A stretch of 64,000 bases of DNA from the NCBI GenBank assembly GCA_025153445.1, contig JANZNS010000001.1, positions 186,001-250,000 of the forward strand, given 5' to 3'. A model generated the notes under the pieces. That model saw only the letters and a list, made by a program, of their open reading frames with translations, made no database searches and was not told the DNA's origin. Of the stretch, positions 1 through 8,710 are shown piece by piece. The stretch is from Marinobacter sp. BGYM27. GTDB taxonomy: Bacteria > Pseudomonadota > Gammaproteobacteria > Pseudomonadales > Oleiphilaceae. Positions within the stretch are counted from its first letter, which is position 1, and every line of letters starts with the position of its first letter. Made by a program: the position numbers and the translations under genes.

Positions 1-509
1 CCTGCCTCCTGCGCAGCGCTCAGCAGCCTGCTATGAAATGGCAGCACTGTTATGCCAACGCTGGTGGTACCTTCCGGAAATACCAGTACCGACTGACCTG
101 ACGCCAGCGTCTCAGCGATTGTGTCGCGTGTCATACGGGCCTGTCCTCCGCCCCTGCGGATAAACAGGGTGCCGGCCTGCGCGGCAAGCCAACCGATGAC
201 GGGCCAGTTTCTGACTTCGATTTTGGACAGAAAGCGCAATTTCACCACGCCACCCAGAATGGGGATATCCGACCAGGAGATATGGTTGCTGACCAGCAAC
301 ACAGGGCCTTGCTCCACACGACCCTGTTGATGCACCCGGAATCCAAGGCAGTGCGCGGCTGTTGCGAAGCAGAAGCGGGCGAAGGGCGTTCGGTCGATAT
401 CCCGTCGGATCAACCACTCGGTAATCGAGACTGCACCGGCGATCAAGCTGCAGATCGACAAGGCAAATCCGAAAAGTGCCAGGCGGCTGATAAGACGGCA
501 TTGACGCAT
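1..509 (-). CDS. olsA: Lyso-ornithine lipid O-acyltransferase, PlsC family (partial)
   Basis: This is the N-terminal part (about 169 residues) of a membrane acyltransferase; the gene continues past the left edge. Translation shows a hydrophobic N-terminal segment (about residues 8-28), then the acyltransferase motif NHISWSD (NHx4D, about residue 75) and the FPEGTTS motif (about residue 144), which define the PlsC/LPLAT fold. Its ATG overlaps the stop of the upstream acyltransferase gene by one base (TAATG), so the two are translationally coupled. The family adds the second acyl chain to lyso-ornithine lipid. The olsA assignment rests on the pairing with an OlsB-like gene; a general 1-acylglycerol-3-phosphate acyltransferase is the alternative. 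Confidence 0.8.
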   Translation of the reverse strand, partial: MRQCRLISRLALFGFALSICSLIAGAVSITEWLIRRDIDRTPFARFCFATAAHCLGFRVHQQGRVEQGPVLLVSNHISWSDIPILGGVVKLRFLSKIEVRNWPVIGWLAAQAGTLFIRRGGGQARMTRDTIAETLASGQSVLVFPEGTTSVGITVLPFHSRLLSAAQEA

Positions 510-1300
510 TAGCATGATGCGGTCCCGGTCGCTGCAGCGGTGTTGGAGCGCATGAAGTGACGACTGTATCGGCGGGCCAGTCGCTTGACCTCAAGCAGCA
601 CAAGCAAATCAGCGCAGCGAAATTCCGGATCCCAGCAAGGCTCACCGCAAACCTCGGCACCAAGTCGCATATACGCTTTGATCAGCGGCGGAATATCCAC
701 CGATGATTCTGCGCCGGCCGACAGGTGGGTCAGGTGGGGAAGGGCTCTGCGGGGGAAAACTCTGCGGTCGCTGTCAGTGAGATACCGCTGCTGCAGCTGT
801 TGGGTAATTCGCCAGGCTTTCAGTCCGCCATCGGCCATCCCGATGCTGGCGCAGCCGATCATGTAGTCGACTTTCTCGCGCACGAGATATTCCGCCACTG
901 ACGACCACAGGAAGCTGATAGTCGCACCATTGCGGTAGTCCGGGTGTACGCAAGTGCGCCCCAGCTCTGCGATCTGACCTGGAAGTTGTTCAAGCAGCCT
1001 TAGATCAAATTCGTTTTTTGAGTAAAAGCCGCCGGCCCGCGCGGCGTCACGTTGGTGCAACACCCGCGAGGTAGCGACAAGTGTGCCGCTCGCCTCGTCT
1101 GTCACGATCAGGTGATCGCAGTGGGCGTCGTAGTGGTCGATGTCGATACCGGGAATGGTGGTGCCCAGGTCTGAGTCGTACTCTTCGGAAAATACCTGAT
1201 AACGCAGTTTTTGAGCGGCCTCAACGGCGCTGGCATCACGTGTGATCGTCGCATTCAGGCGACGGCTTGCAGTCAACGAACGGGCTTTTTCTGCTGGCAT
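509..1300 (-). CDS. olsB: L-ornithine N-alpha-acyltransferase, OlsB-like GNAT protein
   Basis: A 263-residue protein of the GNAT-like acyltransferase family that makes lyso-ornithine lipid from ornithine and a 3-hydroxyacyl-ACP. Recognisable segments are LRYQVFSEEY near the N-terminus, DHLIVTD, the AELGRTCVHPDYRNG core and the IGCASIGM stretch. I place the start at the ATG at 1300 because it is preceded by an AGAG-type ribosome site and because the reading frame further upstream has no family-like sequence. The next gene, olsA, overlaps by one base, so OlsB and OlsA probably act in sequence to make ornithine lipids, which are membrane lipids without phosphorus. Substrate is inferred from family and neighbour. 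Confidence 0.8.
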   Translation of the reverse strand: MPAEKARSLTASRRLNATITRDASAVEAAQKLRYQVFSEEYDSDLGTTIPGIDIDHYDAHCDHLIVTDEASGTLVATSRVLHQRDAARAGGFYSKNEFDLRLLEQLPGQIAELGRTCVHPDYRNGATISFLWSSVAEYLVREKVDYMIGCASIGMADGGLKAWRITQQLQQRYLTDSDRRVFPRRALPHLTHLSAGAESSVDIPPLIKAYMRLGAEVCGEPCWDPEFRCADLLVLLEVKRLARRYSRHFMRSNTAAATGTASC

Positions 1301-1410
1301 GTCGGGTATCTCTTTATGTCCTTTTCCCGACGAGCCTATGAAGCCGGCATTGCAGATGAATGAACAAAAGGTGACGTCCCTGTGACACATTCGCCGAATT
1401 GAATGCGTGT

Positions 1411-1475
1411 CACGACTTGTTACATCACGGTGGTTCCATGTATTTTTCTGAACAGCATGTATACTTGCTGTTACA
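1411..1475 (+). promoter_or_regulatory. RstA-box-like sites and a palindrome upstream of the response regulator
   Basis: The 315-base gap before the response regulator gene holds two sites resembling the E. coli RstA box (TACATNTNGTTACA, recalled from the literature): CACGACTTGTTACA at 1411-1424 and TACTTGCTGTTACA at 1462-1475. They match about 9 and 10 of the 12 fixed positions. The second overlaps a 22-base near-perfect palindrome at 1451-1472 whose arms are AACAGC and GCTGTT. A -10-like TATACT lies inside it at 1460-1465. The arrangement suggests autoregulation of the two-component genes. The rest of the gap shows no gene. Confidence 0.45.
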
Positions 1476-1615
1476 TGGCGTAGCTTGTGGTATCTAGTAG
1501 GGATATCTGGCGAGCGTTGAAAGCAAGGTTGCTTTCCTTAAAGACGCCAGCAGCAACACTGGGCGAGGCGAACCCGATGGCGGTTTGGCTGTAAACGGAA
1601 ATAACAAAAGCAGAG

Positions 1616-2353
1616 ATGAGCGGCGTGGAACCAACAAATGAGAGTTGCCGGGTACTGATTGTTGAAGATGATGAGCGTTTGGCAGATTTGACGCGAGAAT
1701 ATCTTGAAAGCAACGGTCTTATTGTCTCCGTAGAAGCCAATGGGGCGCATGCTGTAGAGCGCATTCGTAAAGAACAGCCCGATATTGTCGTGCTGGATCT
1801 TATGTTACCGGGCGAAGACGGTCTTTCGATCTGTCGGCGGGCACGTCCGTTCTATCAGGGACCGATCCTGATGCTGACGGCACGTACTGACGATCTGGAT
1901 CAGGTGTTGGGGCTCGAGATGGGCGCCGATGATTATATTTCCAAGCCGGTTCGTCCGAGAGTGCTTCTCGCACGGATTCGCGCACTGCTCCGACGCGTCA
2001 ACGACAAGAGTCAGGACGATGCCGAATCAGGGCCGACTGAGGAACCGGTACGTCTGCAATTCAACGATCTGGTGGTCGACCGGTCCATGCGTGAAGCCTG
2101 GCTCAATGAGGCAAGCATTGATCTGACCAGCGCCGAGTTTGATTTGCTGTGGTTGCTGGCGTCCAGTGCCGGACGGGTGCTTAGCCGCGAGGAAATCTTC
2201 ACGGCACTGCGTGGCATTGAATATGATGGCCAGGATCGCTCGATCGACGTTCGGGTATCCAGAATTCGACCGAAAATCGGTGATGATCCGGTTCACCCCC
2301 GTCGTATCAAAACTGTGCGCAGCAAGGGTTACCTGTTCGTCAAGGAAGCCTGA
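1616..2353 (+). CDS. rstA: OmpR-family response regulator, RstA-like
   Basis: A 245-residue two-component response regulator. The N-terminal receiver domain (about residues 11-125) has the acidic pair EDD at 17-19, the phospho-acceptor Asp61 in VVLDLMLPGEDG and Lys110 in ADDYISKPV. The C-terminal OmpR/PhoB winged-helix DNA-binding domain runs from about residue 145 to the end, with DLTSAEFDLLWLLA and the recognition segment SIDVRVSRIRPKIGDD. The ATG at 1616 has only a weak GAG just upstream. The sensor kinase gene follows after 76 bases. The RstA name rests on similarity to that subfamily and on RstA-box-like repeats upstream; the regulon cannot be read from this window. Confidence 0.75.
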   Translation: MSGVEPTNESCRVLIVEDDERLADLTREYLESNGLIVSVEANGAHAVERIRKEQPDIVVLDLMLPGEDGLSICRRARPFYQGPILMLTARTDDLDQVLGLEMGADDYISKPVRPRVLLARIRALLRRVNDKSQDDAESGPTEEPVRLQFNDLVVDRSMREAWLNEASIDLTSAEFDLLWLLASSAGRVLSREEIFTALRGIEYDGQDRSIDVRVSRIRPKIGDDPVHPRRIKTVRSKGYLFVKEA

Positions 2354-2429
2354 GCAAGCGTAAACTGCATCTTGTGTCCTGCCCCGTGCGTGATCCGGGC
2401 AGGCGCTTTATGCCTCCCGGAAAGGCCGT

Positions 2430-3992
2430 ATGCCGCTAACTCCCTTCCTGAAAATGTTTGGTCGCCTGTTACTGGTGACGCTGCTCATTCTGGCTTTGTG
2501 TGCTGGTCTGTTTACCGGGGTGAACGCTGTTCGTGAGCGCCACTGGAATGAGCGGTTTGCAACGCCGTTGATGGATTGGCTGGCCTCGGCCCCCAACCCG
2601 TTGGTCAGCTATCCCTGGTTGAGCGCTCTTTACGATATGGAGCTACGGCCCGGCGATCACAACGATCCTGAGCCTGTGGATCATGAGCGTCTTGCCTATG
2701 GTCAGGCGGTGGCTGAGATTCAGGGGCTGGGCGTCCGGGTTCGGCGTCTTTCCGAGACAGGCAATATCATTGATGTGACTTTCCAGGATCTGTACCGGGA
2801 CATCGGCGAGGTCTCGGCACTGATCATTCTCACCCACCTGAACCCTTTGTTGCCTGATGAGCGACCTGCCGGTATGGACAGTCTCGGTCGCGAGCTGGGC
2901 GCCACTATCAGTTTTGTCGATGAAGAGTCCGAGTCACTTGAAACACCGACCCTCGAACGTCTGGTCGAACGTGGCATGGCCTACGTTCACAGGGATGCAG
3001 GCGAGCGAGCCCGGGTTTACCTGCGCTTAAATGACGGCACAGTCGTTGAGGTGAGATACCAGGCGCCATTCAACCCCCTGGCCTGGCCGGTGCTCCTGCT
3101 GGTGTTTGTGCTTGCAGCCAGTATTGCCGGGTTCTTCTTGTTTCTGTTGTTGCGCGACGTCGATCGCAACCTTAGGGCTGTGGAGTCAGTCGCTATCCGG
3201 ATTGCCCGTGGAGAATTGGATGCGCGGGTGGATACCAGTCGCGGCACTCTGGTGCGCAGGCTTGGCAAGTCGTTTAACAGCATGGCAGAGCATATCCAGC
3301 GGCTAGTCGAGATTCAGCGCGAAATGATACACGCTGTCTCCCATGAACTCAGAACACCTGTCGCCCGCATTCGCTTTGGCGTGCAGATGATTGAGGATTG
3401 TCCGGATGAAGCCTCAATGAACAAGCAACTGGCCGGAATCGACGGCGATATACAGGAGCTGGATGAGCTGATCGATGAAATACTGACCTACGCCCGTTTA
3501 GAGCAGGGCGGTCCGATTATGTCGTTTCAGGAGATCAGCGTGCCGGATATCGTGCAGCAGGTTGTTGAGGAGCAGCAGCGATTACGCCCGGATATGGCAT
3601 TCTCGGCGCAGTTCTGTGAAGGCTACGAAGAGTGGTCTCTTTCTGATGCCGAGCCGCGTTACATTCACCGGGCAATCCAGAATCTGGTCGGCAATGCGGG
3701 GCGTTATGCCAATGGTCAGGTGCGGGTAAAGTGCCAGCTGGATGCGCAAACCTGTCGCATTGATGTTGAAGATGACGGCCCGGGCATTCCCGAGGGCGAC
3801 TGGGAAAAGGTGTTTACCGCGTTTGCCCGGCTTGATGACAGCCGAACCCGCACTTCAGGCGGCTATGGTCTCGGGCTCTCTATCGTACGGCGTATTCTGT
3901 ACTGGCATGGTGGTCAGGCTTTTGTGACCCGCAGTGAGGCGCTGGGTGGTGCAGAGTTCAGTCTGGTCTGGCCGCGCCGGCAGCCGCAATAG
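2430..3992 (+). CDS. rstB: Sensor histidine kinase, RstB-like
   Basis: A 520-residue inner-membrane histidine kinase. It has a first membrane helix at about residues 10-28, a periplasmic sensor region of about 180 residues, and a second helix at about 215-240. A HAMP domain follows, then the H-box VSHELRTPVARIRF around residue 308 and the ATPase domain with N-box NLVGNAGRYA and G-boxes DDGPGIP and GYGLGLSIV. All catalytic motifs are intact. The ATG at 2430 is preceded by GGAAAG. It pairs with the response regulator just upstream and presumably phosphorylates it. A strong terminator follows about 170 bases after the stop. The stimulus is unknown. Confidence 0.8.
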   Translation: MPLTPFLKMFGRLLLVTLLILALCAGLFTGVNAVRERHWNERFATPLMDWLASAPNPLVSYPWLSALYDMELRPGDHNDPEPVDHERLAYGQAVAEIQGLGVRVRRLSETGNIIDVTFQDLYRDIGEVSALIILTHLNPLLPDERPAGMDSLGRELGATISFVDEESESLETPTLERLVERGMAYVHRDAGERARVYLRLNDGTVVEVRYQAPFNPLAWPVLLLVFVLAASIAGFFLFLLLRDVDRNLRAVESVAIRIARGELDARVDTSRGTLVRRLGKSFNSMAEHIQRLVEIQREMIHAVSHELRTPVARIRFGVQMIEDCPDEASMNKQLAGIDGDIQELDELIDEILTYARLEQGGPIMSFQEISVPDIVQQVVEEQQRLRPDMAFSAQFCEGYEEWSLSDAEPRYIHRAIQNLVGNAGRYANGQVRVKCQLDAQTCRIDVEDDGPGIPEGDWEKVFTAFARLDDSRTRTSGGYGLGLSIVRRILYWHGGQAFVTRSEALGGAEFSLVWPRRQPQ

Positions 3993-4161
3993 CCCGGATC
4001 GCTTTTGTGAACCCGTTCCCCCGGCCTCACGCGTTGTAACAAACTGGTACAGAAGCACCACTGAATAGCGTCGGTGGCTGGCCGATACTCGAAAGCGTAA
4101 GGGATGACTACTTAGAGGTTGTAGTTCTTACGAACTTTCCTTGTTTCATTCGTCAATATTT

Positions 4162-4190
4162 GAGGGGCCGCTTTTGGGCCCCTTTTTTTA
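4162..4190 (+). terminator. Rho-independent terminator after the two-component genes
   Basis: A short hairpin, GGGGCC with its complement GGCCCC around a short loop, is followed by a run of seven T residues. It lies downstream of the sensor kinase gene and just before the end of the convergent glpD gene. Confidence 0.75.
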
Positions 4191-4228
4191 TGGCTTTTTC
4201 AGCTACTGGTTTGAGCCGGGCGTGCGCT

Positions 4229-5788
4229 TCAGGACGCTACGGCACGGTTCATCGCTTCGGGCACAGTGGCGCCGGCCCGTTGGTCACGTATGTAGTCAGC
4301 CAGCTGCTCAACCTGCCTGGCCGAGAGTCGCAGCCCCTGCTTGGTTCTGCGCCAGAGTACATCGTCTGTCGACTCCGCCCACTCTTCTGCTATCAGGTAA
4401 TCCACTTCCCTTGCGTGCAGGGTGCCTCCGAAATGGACGCCCAGATCCGCATCGGTGCGACAGCTTCCCAGCATCTGTATGGCGTTGATGCCATAAGTGC
4501 GCGCCAAACGATCCCTCAGCTTGGATGACAACGCCGGATAGGCGCTCTGGAGCACCTCGGCTATGGCTGGCTGGGATGTCAGGGCGCGGGTTGCCCCGGG
4601 AAGTGGCGTCTGGCGTGTGGTTGACGAGCCCATTGAGGGGAACCAGTCCGTGAGTTTGTTGACGGCGGCTTCGGCAAGTTTGCGGTAGGTTGTGATCTTG
4701 CCGCCAAAAATACTGATCAGCGGTGCCTCCTGGTCGCTTCCCAGTACGCTGATAGTGTAGTCACGGGTTATCGCTGCGGGATCCGTGGATTCATCGTCCA
4801 GCAGCGGTCTGACACCAGAATAGGTGCTGACAATATCGTCACGTTGAAGCTGGTGAACAAAATGATTGTTCACTACATCAAGCAGATAGTCGATTTCGTC
4901 ATCATCAATCGCGACAGTTGCCGGGTCGCCGTTAAATTCCTTATCGGTTGTGCCAATCAGGTGGAAGTCGTCCTCGTAGGGTAATACGAACACGATGCGG
5001 CGATCCGTATTCTGGAGAATGAAGGCCCCCGGCGCATCGTGAAATCGGGGCACGATCATGTGGCTGCCCTTGATCAGGCGCACGCCATGCGGTGATGGTT
5101 GGTCGATTGTCTGCCCGAAGATTTTCGCTGCCCATGGGCCTGATGCATTGACGAGGCTGCGAGCGAACACGGTTTCCTGCTGCCCCTGAGCTGATTCAAG
5201 CGTGATTTTCCAGAGACGGTTGTCATCACAGCGAGCCGCCGAGATACAGCGGGTGCTGCGCATTATTTTTGCGCCTTTCAGGCGAGCTTGCTGGGCGTTG
5301 GCAATGACCAGTCGGGCGTCATCCACCCAGCAGTCCGAGTAAGCGTAGCCTTTCTTGATAGAGGGCTTTAGCGGGCTGTTGACGTTAAAGCGTCGGGTTG
5401 ATGCGCCAGGCAGCGTCACGCGAGCAGCAAGGTGGTCATATAGGAACAATCCTGTCCGGATCATCCAGCCAGGACGCAGGTGGCGCAGGTGCGGCATGGT
5501 AAAGCGCAGCGGCCTGACCAGATGCGGTGCCAGGCTCAGCAGTACTTCCCGCTCAGCCAGAGCCTCCTTCACTAGCCGGAACTCATAATGTTCGAGGTAG
5601 CGCAGGCCGCCGTGTACTAGTTTGCTGCTGGCCGAGGACGTTGCGCCAGCCAGGTCGCCCTGTTCGCAAAGTGCGACGCGCAAGCCGCGACCCGCTGCGT
5701 CGGCTGCAATGCCGGTCCCGTTTATTCCACCGCCAATAATCATGAGATCGACGGTTGCGGGTGTACTGGTTAACGGGGAGGATTCCAT
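4229..5788 (-). CDS. glpD: Aerobic glycerol-3-phosphate dehydrogenase
   Basis: A 519-residue FAD-dependent enzyme that oxidises glycerol-3-phosphate to dihydroxyacetone phosphate and passes electrons to the quinone pool at the inner membrane. The N-terminal FAD-binding motif is IIGGGINGTGIAADAAGRG; other family segments are SSASSKLVHGGLRYLE, the central LVNASGPWA and the later FGGKITTYRKLAE. I chose the ATG at 5788 (giving MESSPLT) because the longer frame to 5854 lacks family sequence and would run through a GlpR-like operator. It is transcribed away from glpK, and the shared 327-base gap holds matching operators. No glpF or glpR gene is in the window. Confidence 0.93.
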   Translation of the reverse strand: MESSPLTSTPATVDLMIIGGGINGTGIAADAAGRGLRVALCEQGDLAGATSSASSKLVHGGLRYLEHYEFRLVKEALAEREVLLSLAPHLVRPLRFTMPHLRHLRPGWMIRTGLFLYDHLAARVTLPGASTRRFNVNSPLKPSIKKGYAYSDCWVDDARLVIANAQQARLKGAKIMRSTRCISAARCDDNRLWKITLESAQGQQETVFARSLVNASGPWAAKIFGQTIDQPSPHGVRLIKGSHMIVPRFHDAPGAFILQNTDRRIVFVLPYEDDFHLIGTTDKEFNGDPATVAIDDDEIDYLLDVVNNHFVHQLQRDDIVSTYSGVRPLLDDESTDPAAITRDYTISVLGSDQEAPLISIFGGKITTYRKLAEAAVNKLTDWFPSMGSSTTRQTPLPGATRALTSQPAIAEVLQSAYPALSSKLRDRLARTYGINAIQMLGSCRTDADLGVHFGGTLHAREVDYLIAEEWAESTDDVLWRRTKQGLRLSARQVEQLADYIRDQRAGATVPEAMNRAVAS

Positions 5789-5803
5789 GGCTGAAGCGGC
5801 CTC

Positions 5804-5861
5804 TATGTTCGAAATCGAAAGTATGTGGGCAATTTTAGCGCTATTTTTGAACATTTTTCAA
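5804..5861 (-). promoter_or_regulatory. glpD promoter with GlpR-like operator
   Basis: Reading towards glpD there is a -35 TTGAAA (5856-5861), an 18-base spacer and a -10 TAAAAT (5832-5837). Just downstream lies TATGTTCGAAATCGAAAGTA (5804-5823), which matches the E. coli GlpR operator consensus at most positions and is centred on TTCGAAATCGAA. A further half-site-like TGTTCA lies in the spacer. A GlpR-type repressor bound here would block initiation. The regulator's identity is inference. Confidence 0.55.
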
Positions 5862-6027
5862 TGCGTAGTTCACATACGAATATTCAGTTATCCGCCGCAA
5901 ACCCTGTCAGGTCGATGGCTTTGGCTGGGCACGGGTGCTGGGGCCTTGAGGGCCTGCATTAGTTATATCGCGGGCGTGTTTTGAGTGCGGCGGGTGCAAT
6001 TTTAATCACATTACTGGAATAAGCGGT

Positions 6028-6072
6028 TTTACTTGTGGTTCGGGATCACTATAATTTTCCTTTACGAAAATA
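6028..6072 (+). promoter_or_regulatory. glpK promoter with GlpR-like operator
   Basis: A consensus -10 TATAAT at 6050-6055 is preceded at 16 bases by TTTACT (6028-6033). An inverted repeat at 6053-6072, with arms ATTTTC and GAAAAT and a TTC...CGAA core like the site before glpD, overlaps the -10 and the likely start point. This suggests that glpK and glpD are repressed by the same regulator. Confidence 0.5.
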
Positions 6073-6115
6073 AACGACGGCGCGCAAGACCGGTCACAAT
6101 AAGGAAGAGGGTTAC

Positions 6116-7597
6116 ATGTCTGTCTATTTGCTTGCTATTGATCAGGGAACGACCAGCTCTCGAGCTATGATATTCAGGCGCTCCGGCGAGGTAGTGGCGG
6201 TTGCCCAGCAAGAGTTCAGGCAGTTCTTCCCCCAGGATGGCTGGGTCGAGCACGAGCCGGAGGAAATCTGGGAGAGCACCCTTGAAGTCTGTCGTCGGGT
6301 GATTGCCGATTCGGGCCTCAAGGCAGAGCAAATAAGTGGTGTGGGTATTACCAATCAGCGTGAAACCACGATCATCTGGGATAGGGCAACCGGTAAACCT
6401 ATTCATCGGGCCATTGTCTGGCAGGACCGTCGCACAGCGCCTGTCTGTACCCAGCTAAAAAACCGGGGGCTGGAAAACACTGTTGTCGAAAAAACCGGTC
6501 TGCTGATTGATCCATATTTCTCCGCTACCAAAATTGCCTGGATTCTGGATCAGGTTGAGGGGGCTCGGCAGCGGGCCGAAGCGGGTGAGCTTGCATTTGG
6601 TACGGTCGATAGTTGGCTGCTCTGGCATCTTACCGGCGGCAAAGTTCATCGTACTGATGCCACCAATGCATCGCGGACGGCACTGTTCAATATACACAGC
6701 CAGACATGGGACGACGACCTGCTCAAGCTGTTTCGGGTTCCGTCTGCTTTGCTGCCAGAAGTGCTCGACTCGGCTGCCGATTTTGGCGAGGTGGACGCTG
6801 ATCTTTTGGGGGCGCCGCTTCCTGTTGCCGGTATCGCGGGGGATCAGCAGGCTGCGCTCATCGGTCAGGCGTGTTTCGAGCCAGGCATGGCCAAGAGCAC
6901 ATACGGAACGGGCTGCTTCCTGATTCTCAATACCGGTGATGCGCCGCTGCGTTCGGAGAATAGATTGCTCACCACCGTTGCTTATCGACTCAACGGCAAG
7001 CCCTGCTATGCCATTGAAGGAAGCATCTTCGTGGCGGGTGCCGCGATGCAGTGGTTACGGGATGGCTTGAAACTGATCACTCACGCCAGCGAATCACTGT
7101 CGCTGGCCGAGACGGTTGGTGTTGAAAATGCAGTCTATCTGGTGCCTGCCTTTACCGGTTTGGGGGCGCCGCACTGGGATCCTCATGCACGCGGGGCAAT
7201 CCTGGGTTTGACCCGTGACACCGGCATCGCCGAAATCGTCACCGCCGGTCTCCAGTCGGTCTGTTATCAGACCAAAGATCTGGTGAGGGCTATCCAGAAC
7301 GATGGTGCGCCGCTGAATGAGTTGCGAGTCGATGGTGGCATGGCAGTCAATGACTGGGTAATGCAGTTTCTGGCAGACATTCTGAGTGTGCGAGTTGATC
7401 GCCCGAAAGTGACTGAAACCACGGCATTGGGCGCGTCTTATCTCGCAGGCCTGCAGTTGGGAATCTATGAAAGCACCAGTGAGATTGCCGAGTTGTGGGC
7501 GCGGGAGCGCGCCTTCTCTCCAGAGATGGCGCCCGCACTGCGGGAATCGCTCTATGCGGGCTGGCTGGATGCAGTGGAGCGCATTTGCCACAACTAG
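6116..7597 (+). CDS. glpK: Glycerol kinase
   Basis: A 493-residue kinase of the FGGY family that converts glycerol and ATP to glycerol-3-phosphate in the cytoplasm. The phosphate-binding motif [14 protein letters not shown] opens the protein. [23 protein letters not shown], the [11 protein letters not shown] stretch and the C-terminal [13 protein letters not shown] with [11 protein letters not shown] follow, at the usual family length. A strong AGGAAGAGGG ribosome site precedes the ATG. The kinase supplies the substrate of the divergently transcribed GlpD, so the pair is a minimal glycerol catabolic unit. The uptake facilitator is not nearby. Confidence 0.96.
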   Translation: MSVYLLAIDQGTTSSRAMIFRRSGEVVAVAQQEFRQFFPQDGWVEHEPEEIWESTLEVCRRVIADSGLKAEQISGVGITNQRETTIIWDRATGKPIHRAIVWQDRRTAPVCTQLKNRGLENTVVEKTGLLIDPYFSATKIAWILDQVEGARQRAEAGELAFGTVDSWLLWHLTGGKVHRTDATNASRTALFNIHSQTWDDDLLKLFRVPSALLPEVLDSAADFGEVDADLLGAPLPVAGIAGDQQAALIGQACFEPGMAKSTYGTGCFLILNTGDAPLRSENRLLTTVAYRLNGKPCYAIEGSIFVAGAAMQWLRDGLKLITHASESLSLAETVGVENAVYLVPAFTGLGAPHWDPHARGAILGLTRDTGIAEIVTAGLQSVCYQTKDLVRAIQNDGAPLNELRVDGGMAVNDWVMQFLADILSVRVDRPKVTETTALGASYLAGLQLGIYESTSEIAELWARERAFSPEMAPALRESLYAGWLDAVERICHN

Positions 7598-7632
7598 CCA
7601 CAATTAGGTCGAGGGTGGCTTGATAGGGGGTG

Positions 7633-8706
7633 TCAGCTGCGTTCGAATGCTATCAGGTGATCGGCTTCTATCCGAACCGGCACCTGTTCTCCCAGCCTGA
7701 AATCCAGATGGCTTCTAAAAAGAGCCTCAAACTCGGTCTCGGACGAGAGCCGAAAACGGTAGAGTGTCGAAGTGCCGGCGAAGGTTTTCTCGATGACTTT
7801 GGGTTGCAGGGATGATGTTGCATCGTGAACAACGTCGTCGGGCCGGATCAGGACATCCACCAGTGTGCCGTCGGGCCACGGGTAGGCGCGATTACCCCGA
7901 ATGACGCCAAGTTCGGATTCAATCGTTTCCGGACCCAGTGTTTTGCCCTTCACGAACCCGCCCTGGCCAATGAATCCCGCGACAAAGCGATTGGCCGGTT
8001 CGTGGTAAAGGTTGTAAGGCTCATCCCATTGCTGGACGGTACCGTCGCGTAAGACGGCAACCTGATCGCACATCGCGAAGGCTTCCTGCTGATCGTGCGT
8101 CACCAGAATCGCGCTAATGCCCAGCGTCTTCAGAATGTCCCTGACGTCAAGACTCAATCGCCTTCTCAGATCAGCATCCAGGTTCGAAAAGGGTTCGTCC
8201 AACAGAATGAGCGTGGGTTCCGGGGCCAGGGCCCGAGCCAGCGCAACGCGCTGTTGCTGGCCACCCGACAGTTCATGCGGATACTGGTTGGCGAGGTCCT
8301 GCAGGTGTACGAGATCAAGCAAGTCGGCGACCTTTTGGGTGCGCTGCTCTTTGTCCATGCCTTTCAGGCCGAAGCCGATGTTGTCGGCGACGCTCAAGTG
8401 CGGGAAAAGGGCATAGTCCTGGAAGACCATACCGATTTTGCGTTTCTCCGGTGGCACGGCTCGCCCGGGTACGCTGACCACGTGTCCATTGAGCTGGATG
8501 TCGCCCCCCTGCAGTGACTGGAATCCGGCGATAGCCCTGAGAATCGTGCTCTTGCCGCAGCCGCTCGGGCCCAGCAGGCAACCAATGTCGCCCTGGCCCA
8601 GTGCGAAACTGACGCCTTTGATGACCGGGTCGCCACCGTAGCCGCACTCCAGGTTGTTGACGTTGAGCAGCCATGCGTTCTCGGAAATCGGCGGCGTCAC
8701 AGTCAT
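7633..8706 (-). CDS. FbpC/PotA-type ABC transporter ATP-binding protein
   Basis: A 357-residue ABC ATPase with Walker A GPSGCGKST, Q-loop FQDYALFP, signature LSGGQQQRVALARAL, Walker B TLILLDEPFSNLD and the switch histidine in LVTHD. A C-terminal TOBE-like domain covers about residues 240-357 (IRPDDVV). This layout is typical of ferric iron, spermidine/putrescine and related importers. It starts four bases after the argF stop, so it is probably co-transcribed. No permease or binding-protein gene is adjacent, so it must work with partners encoded elsewhere. An ABC ATPase next to argF is, as I recall, also seen in Pseudomonas. Substrate unknown; ferric iron is a guess from subfamily resemblance. 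Confidence 0.85.
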   Translation of the reverse strand: MTVTPPISENAWLLNVNNLECGYGGDPVIKGVSFALGQGDIGCLLGPSGCGKSTILRAIAGFQSLQGGDIQLNGHVVSVPGRAVPPEKRKIGMVFQDYALFPHLSVADNIGFGLKGMDKEQRTQKVADLLDLVHLQDLANQYPHELSGGQQQRVALARALAPEPTLILLDEPFSNLDADLRRRLSLDVRDILKTLGISAILVTHDQQEAFAMCDQVAVLRDGTVQQWDEPYNLYHEPANRFVAGFIGQGGFVKGKTLGPETIESELGVIRGNRAYPWPDGTLVDVLIRPDDVVHDATSSLQPKVIEKTFAGTSTLYRFRLSSETEFEALFRSHLDFRLGEQVPVRIEADHLIAFERS

Positions 8707-8710
8707 CTTT

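Noticed and set aside
1451-1472. LexA box at AACAGC...GCTGTT
   Set aside because: LexA sites read CTGT...ACAG; this palindrome has the halves in the opposite order, so it does not fit.
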